Below are positions 16,503 to 23,981 of a stretch of 49,593 nt of DNA, one piece after another. Below the pieces are notes generated by a model that was not told the origin of the DNA, searched no databases, and saw only the letters and a program-made list of their open reading frames with translations. Numbering within the stretch: position 1 is the first letter of the stretch; every line of letters begins with the position of its first letter. Both the position numbers and the translations under genes were made by a program. This DNA is from Pseudomonadota bacterium (GTDB taxonomy: Bacteria; Pseudomonadota; Gammaproteobacteria; Burkholderiales; Burkholderiaceae_C), in assembly GCA_018241325.1 (NCBI GenBank), contig JAFEEB010000044.1, forward strand, positions 20,626-70,218. The letters run 5' to 3'.

Positions 16503-18026
16503 GGTCATGAATTCTCGGCTGGCCAGCAGCAGGCCGCCGCGCAGGGGGGCGGGCTGCGCGTCGATGTGGCGCAGGGTGGCGGGCTGCATGAATTCGGTCA
16601 GAAAGTCCGCCGGTGGATGGCGCCGCGCCAGGCCCAGGGCATAGTCGGCGCGATGCGTCAGCGCCTCGGGCGCGAGCCAGGTGGCGCGGTCCGTCTTGTA
16701 GCCGTCGGGCGTGGGCCAGCGCAGCACGCCTTGGCCCGCGCCTTGCAGCAGGTTGAGGGTTTGCGTCAGCTCGTGCGCGTCCTGCGGGCCGCCGCAGGCG
16801 GCGAGCGCGGAGCAGGCGTAGTCGTAGGGGGTCTTGAACAAGGTGTTGGCCGGGTCCCAGAAGGCGGCGGACTGCACCAGCGTGCGCAGCACGGCGCGGG
16901 TGTCGCCGCCGCTGGACAGGAAGCGGCGCGCCAGTTGCTCGACCAGCGCGGGCGGCGGCTCGTCGGCGACGAACCACTGCGCCAGGCGCAGCGCCACGCG
17001 GTGCGCGGTGGCGGGGTGCGCGGCCAGCATGCGGATGGCGCGCACGCCCTCGGCTTCGCCCGCGCGGGGGTCGGGGTTGCCGCCGAAAGTCTGGCCGAGC
17101 ACGGTCTTCACGCCCGCATCGTGCGCGCGCGGGGCAAAGCGAAAACCGCTCTCCTGGCGCGGCGCCACCGTCCAGCCGGTGAGCACGCGGGCCAGCTCGC
17201 GCACGTCGCCCTGCGTGTAGCCGCTGCCCACGCCCAGGGTGTGCAGCTCCATCAGCTCGCGGGCGTAGTTTTCGTTCAGGCCGCGGCGCTGCGTGCCTTG
17301 CATGGTGCCCTCGGCCACGCTTTGCGCCTGGTCGAGGTAGTACAGCATGGCGGGGTGGCGGGCGCCGGCCAGCAGCAGCTGGTCGAACGGGCCGAAGGCG
17401 TGGGCGCGGATGGCGTGCACCAGGTAGTGGCCGGCAAAGGGCCGCACGCTGCCTTTGTCGGCCGAGACGTTGAGGTGGTTGAACCAGAACTCGCTCAGCC
17501 GCGCGAGCAGCGGGGGCTCGACGTCGGGGCGGCAGCCACTGGTGATGCGCCAGTCCTGCGCCTGGCGCACCATGCGGGCGCTGTAGCGGAGCGGGTCGTC
17601 GGCCGTTGCGGCGGGCAGGGCGTTGACCGGTGCGGCCATGGGGGCCGGGGCCATGGCCGGAGCGCTGCTTTGCGCGTCACGGCGCTCGCGGCGTGCGACG
17701 CGCTCTTCGGCGACGTGCTGAAAGATCTCCGGCAACGGCGCATCGAAGTCGGCCGGCAGGCCGGCCCGCTCGATGGGCTGCTGGCTGGCGGCAAAGGCGG
17801 CGTCGATCTCGCGCAGCGCCCAGGCACGCGGGCCGCCGGCCTGCCGCACCTGCGCCAGCAGCGCCGGGGTGGGCCCATAGCCCAGACGCGAGAGCACGCG
17901 CCAGGTGGCGGAGCGCTCGGCGCCCGGGTCGTCGGCGCGGGCCCAGGGGGCCCAGGTGGTGGTGGCGCCGGCGGCGGCCAGCAGCAGGGCGCGGCGCCGG
18001 GACAGGGGGGGAACGTGGGGGACCAT
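16497..18026 (-). CDS. DUF1800 family Tat-exported protein
   Basis: 509 aa. Tat-type signal S-R-R-R-A-L-L-L at residues 9-16. Family blocks: R-V-L-S-R-L-G-Y-G-P-T near residue 45, L-S-E-F-W-F-N-H-L-N-V in the middle, L-N-E-N-Y-A-R-E-L-M-E-L-H-T-L-G-V and L-T-G-W-T-V afterwards. Function unknown; the DUF1800-DUF1501 pair is widespread and inferred to be exported and co-transcribed. A stretch rich in Pro/Ala/Met around residues 115-135 is low complexity. It lies 103 bases downstream of the EF-hand gene. Confidence 0.92.
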   Translation of the reverse strand: MVPHVPPLSRRRALLLAAAGATTTWAPWARADDPGAERSATWRVLSRLGYGPTPALLAQVRQAGGPRAWALREIDAAFAASQQPIERAGLPADFDAPLPEIFQHVAEERVARRERRDAQSSAPAMAPAPMAAPVNALPAATADDPLRYSARMVRQAQDWRITSGCRPDVEPPLLARLSEFWFNHLNVSADKGSVRPFAGHYLVHAIRAHAFGPFDQLLLAGARHPAMLYYLDQAQSVAEGTMQGTQRRGLNENYARELMELHTLGVGSGYTQGDVRELARVLTGWTVAPRQESGFRFAPRAHDAGVKTVLGQTFGGNPDPRAGEAEGVRAIRMLAAHPATAHRVALRLAQWFVADEPPPALVEQLARRFLSSGGDTRAVLRTLVQSAAFWDPANTLFKTPYDYACSALAACGGPQDAHELTQTLNLLQGAGQGVLRWPTPDGYKTDRATWLAPEALTHRADYALGLARRHPPADFLTEFMQPATLRHIDAQPAPLRGGLLLASREFMTK

Positions 18027-18129
18027 GGCGGTGTCTCCGCAAGGGCTTGGCGCGCCAAGTCGGGCCGCGCCAGTCTTGTTTTGTTGCCAACGCTCAAGCG
18101 CTGCGTGGCGCCGACGTCTTCAACAAACT

Positions 18130-18522
18130 TTACCGAGCGGATGAACCGTCTTTGCCCGCCTGCGCCTCGCGCTCGCGCCGGGCCAGGCGCTCGGCGCGCT
18201 GGCGGGCCGCTTCGGCGCGGATTTCGTCCTGTGTCAGGTAGCCGTCGCCGTTGGTGTCGGTGCGGCGAAACAGCTCGGCCAGCGATGGCTTGAGGCGGAT
18301 GGCCACCTCGGCCTCGGCGCGCGAGACGCGGCCGTCGCCGTTGGTGTCCAGCAGCTTGAAGAGTTGCAGTGCCTGCGACTCGCCGGCACTGGGGGGCTTG
18401 GCGGACGCGGCCGTGGGCGCGGCGGGCGCCGCTGGCGCGGGCGGCGTCGTTTGGGCCCACGCGGCGACGGGTGGCAGCAGGCTGAGGAGCAGCGGCAGGG
18501 CCAGGCGCAAAAGCAGGGTCAT
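18130..18522 (-). CDS. Secreted EF-hand calcium-binding protein
   Basis: 130 aa. Signal peptide residues 1-24 (cleavage after A-W-A-Q), a Pro/Ala linker to residue 45, then two canonical EF-hand loops, D59-T-N-G-D-G-R-V-S-R-A-E70 and D89-T-N-G-D-G-Y-L-T-Q-D-E100, both with the full acidic ligand set. The tail is Arg/Glu-rich and probably helical. The start overlaps the stop of the upstream 5'-nucleotidase by four bases (ATGA), so translation is coupled. Probably periplasmic; partner unknown. Confidence 0.85.
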   Translation of the reverse strand: MTLLLRLALPLLLSLLPPVAAWAQTTPPAPAAPAAPTAASAKPPSAGESQALQLFKLLDTNGDGRVSRAEAEVAIRLKPSLAELFRRTDTNGDGYLTQDEIRAEAARQRAERLARREREAQAGKDGSSAR

Positions 18523-19463
18523 GCGCCCTTGGAGCGTGGCGGGCGGCGGCGGGTTTCCGCCGTCTTGGATGCATTTGTAACGCCGGCCGACACATGCCCG
18601 GCCGGCACGAAGCCGGCGGCCTGCCGGATGTGGCCGCTCTGGTCGTCGAAGAAGAAGTCGGGCTCGAATTCGCGCAGGAATTCGCCCTTTGGCAGGCCGC
18701 CCAGAAACATCGCCTCGTCCACGCGGATGTTCCACTGCATCAGCGTCTGGATGGCGCGGCGGTGCGCCGGCGCGCCGCGCGCGGTGACCAGGGCGGTGCG
18801 GATGCGCATGCCCGTGCCGGCCGATTGCTGCAGGCGGTGCAGCGCCACCAGGAAGGGCTTGAACGGCCCGGCCGGCAGGGGCTCGTCGGCCTTGCGCTTT
18901 TCGTGGCGCTGGAAGGCGTCCAGCCCCTTTTGCTGAAACACGCGCTCGGCCTCGTCGGAGAACAGCACGGCGTCGCCGTCGAAGGCGATGCGCAGCTCGT
19001 CGGGATAGCCGTTGCCCGCCGGGCGTGCGCCCACCATCACGTGCGCGGCCGGAAAACCCGCAGCCAGCGCCTCGCGCACGTCGCCCTCGTTGGCCGACAG
19101 GAAAATGTCGGCGTTGAGCGGGCGCAGGTAGCCAAAGGGCGCGCGGCCCTGGGTGAACACCCCGCGCTCCAGCCGCAGCGCCTGCGCCGCGCCCGAGCTG
19201 AAGATGCGCATGCCGGAGACCGGGTCGTTGCGCGAGAGGATGACGACCTCCACGCGCTCGACGCCGTCCTGGTTGAAGCGCAGCAGCTTTTTCACCATCG
19301 AGTACGCAATGCCCGGATGCGCGGGCACGTCCAGGCGCTCGAGCTGCAGACGCATGTAGCCCTCGGCGTCGCCGCCTTCGAACACGCGGTTTTCTTCTTC
19401 CAGATCGAACAGGGCGCGCGAGGAAATCGCGACCACGAGCTTGTCGTCGAGGGCGGGGGGCAT
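18519..19463 (-). CDS. Cytosolic 5'-nucleotidase (cN-I-like)
   Basis: 314 aa. Matches the bacterial 5'-nucleotidase family related to eukaryotic cN-I: V-V-A-I-S-S-R-A-L-F-D-L near the N-terminus, V-I-L-S-R-N-D-P-V-S-G, then I-A-F-D-G-D-A-V-L-F-S-D with the acidic catalytic pair, and F-F-D-D-Q near the C-terminus. It hydrolyses nucleoside 5'-monophosphates in the cytoplasm. ATG 19463 begins one base from the VapC stop, so it probably shares the toxin-antitoxin transcript. The final 20 residues are basic. Confidence 0.87.
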   Translation of the reverse strand: MPPALDDKLVVAISSRALFDLEEENRVFEGGDAEGYMRLQLERLDVPAHPGIAYSMVKKLLRFNQDGVERVEVVILSRNDPVSGMRIFSSGAAQALRLERGVFTQGRAPFGYLRPLNADIFLSANEGDVREALAAGFPAAHVMVGARPAGNGYPDELRIAFDGDAVLFSDEAERVFQQKGLDAFQRHEKRKADEPLPAGPFKPFLVALHRLQQSAGTGMRIRTALVTARGAPAHRRAIQTLMQWNIRVDEAMFLGGLPKGEFLREFEPDFFFDDQSGHIRQAAGFVPAGHVSAGVTNASKTAETRRRPPRSKGA

Positions 19464-19464
19464 G

Positions 19465-19884
19465 TCAGGCGGGGTCTTCCCAAGGGTTGAGCACGGGCGC
19501 ACCGCAGGCGGCAAAGTCGCGCACGTTGCGGCTGACCACCGTCAGGCCGTGCACCAAGGCGGTGGCGGCGATCCAGGCATCGCGCTCCGGCGCGGGGTTG
19601 GGCACGTGCATGGCGGCGCAGCGGCGCGCGATGGGGCCGTCGATGTCGAGCACGCGCCCTTCAAACTCGGTCACGACACGGGTGTCCAGCCACTCGCGCA
19701 GCACGCTCCCTTGGACCGGGTCGCGCCGCTCGCGCTGGCGCACACCCAATTCCAGTTCAAACAAGGTGATGCAGGAGATAAACAGGGTGTGCGTACTCAC
19801 ACTGCGCGACCACGCCAACAAGCTGGCCGGCGCCTTGTCGGGCCGACGCAAATCGGAGATGACGTTGGTGTCGAGCAGGAACAT
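19465..19884 (-). CDS. vapC: PIN-domain toxin, VapC family
   Basis: 139 aa, usual VapC length. Mg-dependent RNase toxin. First acidic residue D5 in F-L-L-D-T-N-V-I-S-D-L-R-R; second in F-E-L-E-L-G-V; third in E-R-D-A-W-I-A-A-T-A; the fold ends with S-R-N-V-R-D-F-A. It follows the antitoxin by four bases, the standard antitoxin-first order. The palindromic site upstream of the antitoxin is the likely operator. Confidence 0.93.
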   Translation of the reverse strand: MFLLDTNVISDLRRPDKAPASLLAWSRSVSTHTLFISCITLFELELGVRQRERRDPVQGSVLREWLDTRVVTEFEGRVLDIDGPIARRCAAMHVPNPAPERDAWIAATALVHGLTVVSRNVRDFAACGAPVLNPWEDPA

Positions 19885-19888
19885 GGGT

Positions 19889-20137
19889 TCAATCGAACTC
19901 GGCCGCCCGCGCGAAATCGCCCATGCGCGGCGGGTCGAACTCGATGTCTTCCACGCCCGGCATCGCCAGCGCCTCCACGATCGACTGCGGCTTGTGGGTC
20001 AGGCGCTCATATTCGGCGTTGGTGATCAGCACATACGCGCGCCGACCGCGGTCGGTGATGAACACCGGTCCGTCATTGGCCGCGCGCTTGGCGCGCGCCG
20101 TGTCCTGGTTGAACTCGCGTGAGCTGAGGGTTTGCAT
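19889..20137 (-). CDS. Phd/YefM-type antitoxin
   Basis: 82 aa. N-terminal DNA-binding region of the Phd/YefM fold (S-S-R-E-F-N-Q-D-T, then G-P-V-F-I-T-D-R-G-R-R-A-Y-V-L), C-terminal region binding the toxin (F-D-P-P-R near the end). Neutralises the adjacent VapC and represses the operon. A GGAAGGGG ribosome site precedes the ATG at 20137, and an operator-like palindrome is 24 bases upstream. Confidence 0.93.
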   Translation of the reverse strand: MQTLSSREFNQDTARAKRAANDGPVFITDRGRRAYVLITNAEYERLTHKPQSIVEALAMPGVEDIEFDPPRMGDFARAAEFD

Positions 20138-20160
20138 GGCATTTCCCCTTCCGGGTTTTG

Positions 20161-20180
20161 ATGTAGCAATGTTACTACAT
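20161..20180. promoter_or_regulatory. Operator-like palindrome upstream of the antitoxin gene
   Basis: ATGTAGCAATGTTACTACAT: arms ATGTAG/CTACAT with an inner AA/TT pair. It sits in the 57-base gap between gspF and the antitoxin, A/T-rich against a GC-rich background, and overlaps the likely promoter. Its position fits autorepression by the antitoxin-toxin complex. Confidence 0.6.
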
Positions 20181-20194
20181 CGTGTGCCTGAGGG

Positions 20195-21412
20195 CTATTT
20201 GACCCACTGATTGAGCTGGATGATGGGCAGCATCACCGCCAGCACGATCAGCATCACGACCACGCCCATGACGACGATCAGCAGCGGCTCCAGCACGGTG
20301 GCCAGCTGCATGGCGCGGCGCTGCACCTCGGTGGACAGCTGCACTGCGGCGCGTTGCAGCATCAGGGGCAGCTGGCCGGTTTGCTCGCCCAGGCGCGCGA
20401 ACATGGCCAGCAGGCCTGGAAAGCGCTTTTTCTGCGCCAGCGCCGCGGCCAGCGGCGCGCCCTCGCGCACCAGCACCAGGGCGTCTTCGGCGTCGCGCCG
20501 CATGGCCGTGTTGTTCAGCGTCTCGCTGGCGGCCTGCAGCGCGCGCAGGATGGGCACGCCGGCGCCCGCCAGCATGGCCAGCGTGCTGCCAAAGCGCGCC
20601 GCGTTGTAGCCGCGTGCCAGGCGCCCCACCAGCGGCAGGCGCAGCCAGGCGGCGTCGAATTTTTGACGAAAAGCCGGGATCGTCAGCGCCCACCGGGCGC
20701 CGGCAGCTATCAAAATGATGGCGCCCAGCAGCCACCAGCCCCAGCTGCGCACAAAGCTGCTGATGGCCAGCATGGCCACCGTCAGCATCGGCAGTGCGTG
20801 CTTGGTGCCGGCAAACACGGTGGCCACCTGCGGCACCACGTAGCTGACCAGAAACACCACGATCACGATCGCCACGAGGGTGACGATGGCTGGGTACAGC
20901 GCCGCCCCGATCAGCTTGCCCTTGAGCGCCTGGCGCTCCTCCAGGTCGTCGGCCAGGCGCTCGAGCACGCCGCCCAGGTGGCCGCCCTGCTCGCCGGCGG
21001 CGATCACCGCCGTGTAGACCAGCGAGAACTCGCGCGGGTGCTGCGCCATGGCACGCGCCAGCGGGGCGCCGGCGTTGACCTCGGCGCGCAGGTTGGCGAT
21101 CAGGTTGCGCTGCCTGTCGTCTTCGGCCTCGTCGGACAGCGCGGACAGCGAGCGCTCCAGCGGCAGGCCGGAGGCGACCAAGCCGGCGAGCTGGCGCGTG
21201 AAGATCGCCAGTTGCGTGCTGCCGAAGGCGCGCCCCCCCGCGATCGGCCGGCTCAGGAGGCTGTCGGCCGCGCCCGTCACCGGCTCCACCGCCAGCGGCA
21301 CCAGCGCCTGCCCGCGCAGCTGCGCGCGCGCCAGCCGCGCCGTGTCGGCCTCGATCACGCCCTTGCGGGTCTGGCCGTCGGCTTGCAGGGCTTCGAAGGA
21401 GTAGGCGGGCAT
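20195..21412 (-). CDS. gspF: GspF-type inner-membrane platform protein of type II secretion/type IV pilus family
   Basis: 405 aa, normal for GspF/PilC. Two GspF domains: about residues 65-190 (F-T-R-Q-L-A-G-L-V-A-S-G-L-P-L-E-R-S-L near 70) and 270-395 (F-G-S-T-L-A-M-L-A-G-A-G-V-P-I-L-R-A-L). Membrane helices near 170-195, 220-245 and 375-395. N-terminal Y-S-F-E-A-L-Q-A-D-G-Q-T-R-K-G-V-I-E-A-D favours GspF over PilC. None of the other T2SS genes is in the window. The region encoding I-I-L-I-A-A-G contains a copy of the AGCTATCAAAAT repeat. Confidence 0.9.
   Translation of the reverse strand: MPAYSFEALQADGQTRKGVIEADTARLARAQLRGQALVPLAVEPVTGAADSLLSRPIAGGRAFGSTQLAIFTRQLAGLVASGLPLERSLSALSDEAEDDRQRNLIANLRAEVNAGAPLARAMAQHPREFSLVYTAVIAAGEQGGHLGGVLERLADDLEERQALKGKLIGAALYPAIVTLVAIVIVVFLVSYVVPQVATVFAGTKHALPMLTVAMLAISSFVRSWGWWLLGAIILIAAGARWALTIPAFRQKFDAAWLRLPLVGRLARGYNAARFGSTLAMLAGAGVPILRALQAASETLNNTAMRRDAEDALVLVREGAPLAAALAQKKRFPGLLAMFARLGEQTGQLPLMLQRAAVQLSTEVQRRAMQLATVLEPLLIVVMGVVVMLIVLAVMLPIIQLNQWVK
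20703..20720. repeat. AGCTAT-family short repeat inside gspF
   Basis: GCAGCTATCAAAATGATG lies within the gspF coding frame and is nearly identical to the intergenic copy at 39270-39285 (CAGCTATCAAAATGAG). It is A/T-rich compared with its flanks. Confidence 0.4.
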
Positions 21413-21487
21413 GGGTGGGGCAATTGCGACGCGGGTTGGTCACCGAATGACGCAACCACGCACAAGCGAGTTTAGGAGAGCGTCGGC

Positions 21488-23812
21488 TTAGTCCAAGTAC
21501 AGGTGCTTCTGAAAGCCGACAAAGACGCTCCGAACCTGCTCGGGCTGGCCAAGTTCGGCAAAGGCGTCTGGCAGCGCGCGGTACTTCAGGCGCAGCAGGG
21601 GCGAGAGCTTTTCCTGATCCAGCTCGTCAACGCCCTGGCTGACATACTGCGCCAACACAAAGTCGATGAAGGCCTGCTGCTTGTCGGTCAGGCTTTGCGT
21701 GGCCGCTGCCTTGGCGGCGCTGGCGCGTTGCGCACGGGTCTTGGGCTGCGTGGCAAAGGCCACGTAAGCCAGCACGTCGAACAGATCGCTCTGGTCGGCC
21801 TCGATGATGGTTTGCATCTCGGCCAAGGGTTCGCGTCCAAAGCCCTTGTCTGCAAGCTGCTCCAGAAGTGACCTGCGCGTCTGCGGCTCGCTCCAGATGC
21901 GGCGCAGCTCTTCCTCGTCCTTGAAGAACTCGGGCAGCGCGCCGAACAGTGCTTCGAGAAACTGCGCGGCAGACAGCGGCCGCCCATCGGCGCCCCAGAA
22001 CGTCGTTGCCGTCATGCTCTGAATCGCGCGCGCCTTGCCGTCGGCCAGCTTGATCTGAAGTTTGTACGCGGGCGGTGGCGGCTCCGCCACGATCAACGGC
22101 TCGGACGGGCCAGGCGGCTGCGGCGACGTGGGGCGCGGCCCCTGCGGCTCGGGCTCCACCGGTTCGCCATCCCATTCGGGGTCGCTGAAGTGGTGATAGG
22201 CCTTGACGAAGTCGTAGATGGTGAAAAAGTCCTTGCCATCAAACAGGCGCGTGCCGCGCCCGATGATCTGCTTGAACTCGATCATCGAATTGACGGGCCG
22301 CATCAGCACGATGTTGCGCACATTGCGCGCATCCACGCCAGTCGATAGCTTTTGCGACGTGGTGAGGATGGTGGGGATGGATTTTTCGTTGTCCTGAAAG
22401 TCGCGCAGAAACTGCTCGCCCATCGCGCCATCGTTGGCCGTCACGCGCACGCAGTAGTTTGGGTCGGTGCTGGTCTTGGCCTGGTTGATCAAGTCGCGCA
22501 CCACCAGCGCATGATCTTGCGTGGCGCAGAACACCAGAGTTTTTTCGTGCGGGGCCATCATGCTCATGAAGAGGCGCACGCGATATTCCTCGCGCTCGCG
22601 GATGATGATCACGCGGTTGAAGTCGCCCTCCACATAGCGCCGGCCGGGCACCACCTCGCCTTCCACAATGGCGTCGTCGGGCGTGTAGGTGTAGTCGTCC
22701 AGCGTGGTGGCAATCTGCTTGACCTTGAAGGGCGTGAGATACCCGTCGTTGATGCCATCTTTCAGCGAATAGGTATAGACCGGCTCGCCAAAATAAGCAT
22801 AGGTGTCGGCGTTGCTGCGGCGCTTGGGCGTGGCCGTCAGGCCAAGCTGCACGGCCGGGGCAAAGTGCTCCAGAATCGCGCGCCACTGGCCTTCGTCGTT
22901 GGCGCCGCCACGGTGGCATTCGTCGATGACGATGAAGTCAAAGAAATCCGCCGGGTATTCGCCAAAGTAGGGCGACGGCTGCCCGTCCTTGGGCGGCCCG
23001 CTCATGAAGGTCTGGAAGATGGTGAAGAAGATGCTGCCGTTCTTGGGCACGCGGCCCTTCTTCTTGATCTCGTCCGGTGCAATGCGCACCAGCGCATCGT
23101 CGGCAAAGGCCGTGAAGGCGTTGTAGGCCTGGTCGGCCAGGATGTTGCGATCGGCCAAAAACAAAATGCGCGGGCGGCGCGTCGGCTCGGTGCCAGTGTT
23201 CCAGTCACTGAGATTCCAGCGGCTGTGAAAGAGCTTCCACGCAATCTGAAAGGCAATCGCCGTCTTGCCCGTGCCCGTGGCCAGCGTGAGCAGGATGCGG
23301 CTTTGCCCGCCGGCAATGGCCTCCAGCACGCGGCGCACCGCAATCTCCTGGTAGTAGCGGCTCTCCCACGCGCCGCCCTTGTCCTCAAACGGCACGGCGG
23401 CAAAGCGGTCGCGCCAGGCGTTGGCCTCGGCAAAGGTTTGCGCCCACAGCGCCTCGGGGCTGGGAAAGGCCGCCACATCGCCCTCTGCGCCCGTGGCCAT
23501 GTCCACGCCGTAAATCTGCTGGCCATTGCTGGCGTAGGCAAAGCGCAGCGCCAGCTTGGCCGCATAGCGCTTGGCCTGCGCCAGCCCCTCGGTGTGCGGC
23601 TTGTCCCGCGCCTTGGCCTCGATCACCGCCAGCTTGGTGTTGCGGTAGATCAGCACATAGTCGGCAATGTCGGCCTGCGCCCGCTGCCCGCGCCCCTGCA
23701 GGCGGCCGGGCGCAATCACCTCGCGCCGGATGCGGCTGCCTTCCACCACGCCCCAGCCTGCGGCCTGCAAGGCGGGGTCAATCAGCTCGGCGCGGGTTTC
23801 GGCTTCGTTCAT
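21488..23812 (-). CDS. hsdR: Type I restriction enzyme R subunit (EcoEI-like)
   Basis: 774 aa, the shorter EcoEI-type HsdR. N-terminal PD-ExK nuclease with D51, E65 and K67 (V-I-E-A-K-A). Superfamily 2 motor: Walker A A-T-G-T-G-K-T at 178-184, D-E-C-H box in F-I-V-I-D-E-C-H-R-G-G, motif III L-T-A-T-P-K-R, motif VI Q-I-I-G-R-G-T-R. The C-terminal third matches the EcoEI R C-terminal domain. It translocates and cleaves unmodified DNA together with HsdM and HsdS. The ATG overlaps the stop of a 7-codon upstream frame. It is separated from hsdS by a 165-base A/T-rich gap. Confidence 0.95.
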   Translation of the reverse strand: MNEAETRAELIDPALQAAGWGVVEGSRIRREVIAPGRLQGRGQRAQADIADYVLIYRNTKLAVIEAKARDKPHTEGLAQAKRYAAKLALRFAYASNGQQIYGVDMATGAEGDVAAFPSPEALWAQTFAEANAWRDRFAAVPFEDKGGAWESRYYQEIAVRRVLEAIAGGQSRILLTLATGTGKTAIAFQIAWKLFHSRWNLSDWNTGTEPTRRPRILFLADRNILADQAYNAFTAFADDALVRIAPDEIKKKGRVPKNGSIFFTIFQTFMSGPPKDGQPSPYFGEYPADFFDFIVIDECHRGGANDEGQWRAILEHFAPAVQLGLTATPKRRSNADTYAYFGEPVYTYSLKDGINDGYLTPFKVKQIATTLDDYTYTPDDAIVEGEVVPGRRYVEGDFNRVIIIREREEYRVRLFMSMMAPHEKTLVFCATQDHALVVRDLINQAKTSTDPNYCVRVTANDGAMGEQFLRDFQDNEKSIPTILTTSQKLSTGVDARNVRNIVLMRPVNSMIEFKQIIGRGTRLFDGKDFFTIYDFVKAYHHFSDPEWDGEPVEPEPQGPRPTSPQPPGPSEPLIVAEPPPPAYKLQIKLADGKARAIQSMTATTFWGADGRPLSAAQFLEALFGALPEFFKDEEELRRIWSEPQTRRSLLEQLADKGFGREPLAEMQTIIEADQSDLFDVLAYVAFATQPKTRAQRASAAKAAATQSLTDKQQAFIDFVLAQYVSQGVDELDQEKLSPLLRLKYRALPDAFAELGQPEQVRSVFVGFQKHLYLD

Positions 23813-23832
23813 AGGGCGGGCTCGGCTTTCAT
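23809..23832 (-). other. Seven-codon leader frame overlapping the hsdR start
   Basis: ATG at 23832 encodes M-K-A-E-P-A-L, and its TGA overlaps the hsdR ATG by four bases (ATGA). It could couple or limit hsdR translation. No ribosome site is evident and such frames arise by chance. Confidence 0.2.
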
Positions 23833-23930
23833 CAAAACAGAGTCAAGAAAAACAAGCTCCGTAGATGTTTGGCAAGTTGTTGTTTTATATAGAATTTGTC
23901 CTTGTTTTGGCAGATCTGTCGTGGTCAAAA

Positions 23931-23981
23931 TCAAAACCCAATCAAGAAACCTAGGCCCAGTGCGGCAGATAGATTGTTCAT
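23931..23981 (-). other. 16-codon hydrophobic frame overlapping the hsdS stop
   Basis: Starts in an ATGA overlap with the hsdS stop and encodes M-N-N-L-S-A-A-L-G-L-G-F-L-I-G-F before TGA, inside the A/T-rich hsdS-hsdR gap. The geometry is that of a translationally coupled gene, but the length gives no statistical support. Confidence 0.2.

Noticed and set aside
21413-21490. Possible attachment-site repeat of the tRNA-Arg 3' end at the far edge of the restriction locus.
   Set aside because: No match to the T-arm or acceptor sequence was seen there, and there is no integrase gene.
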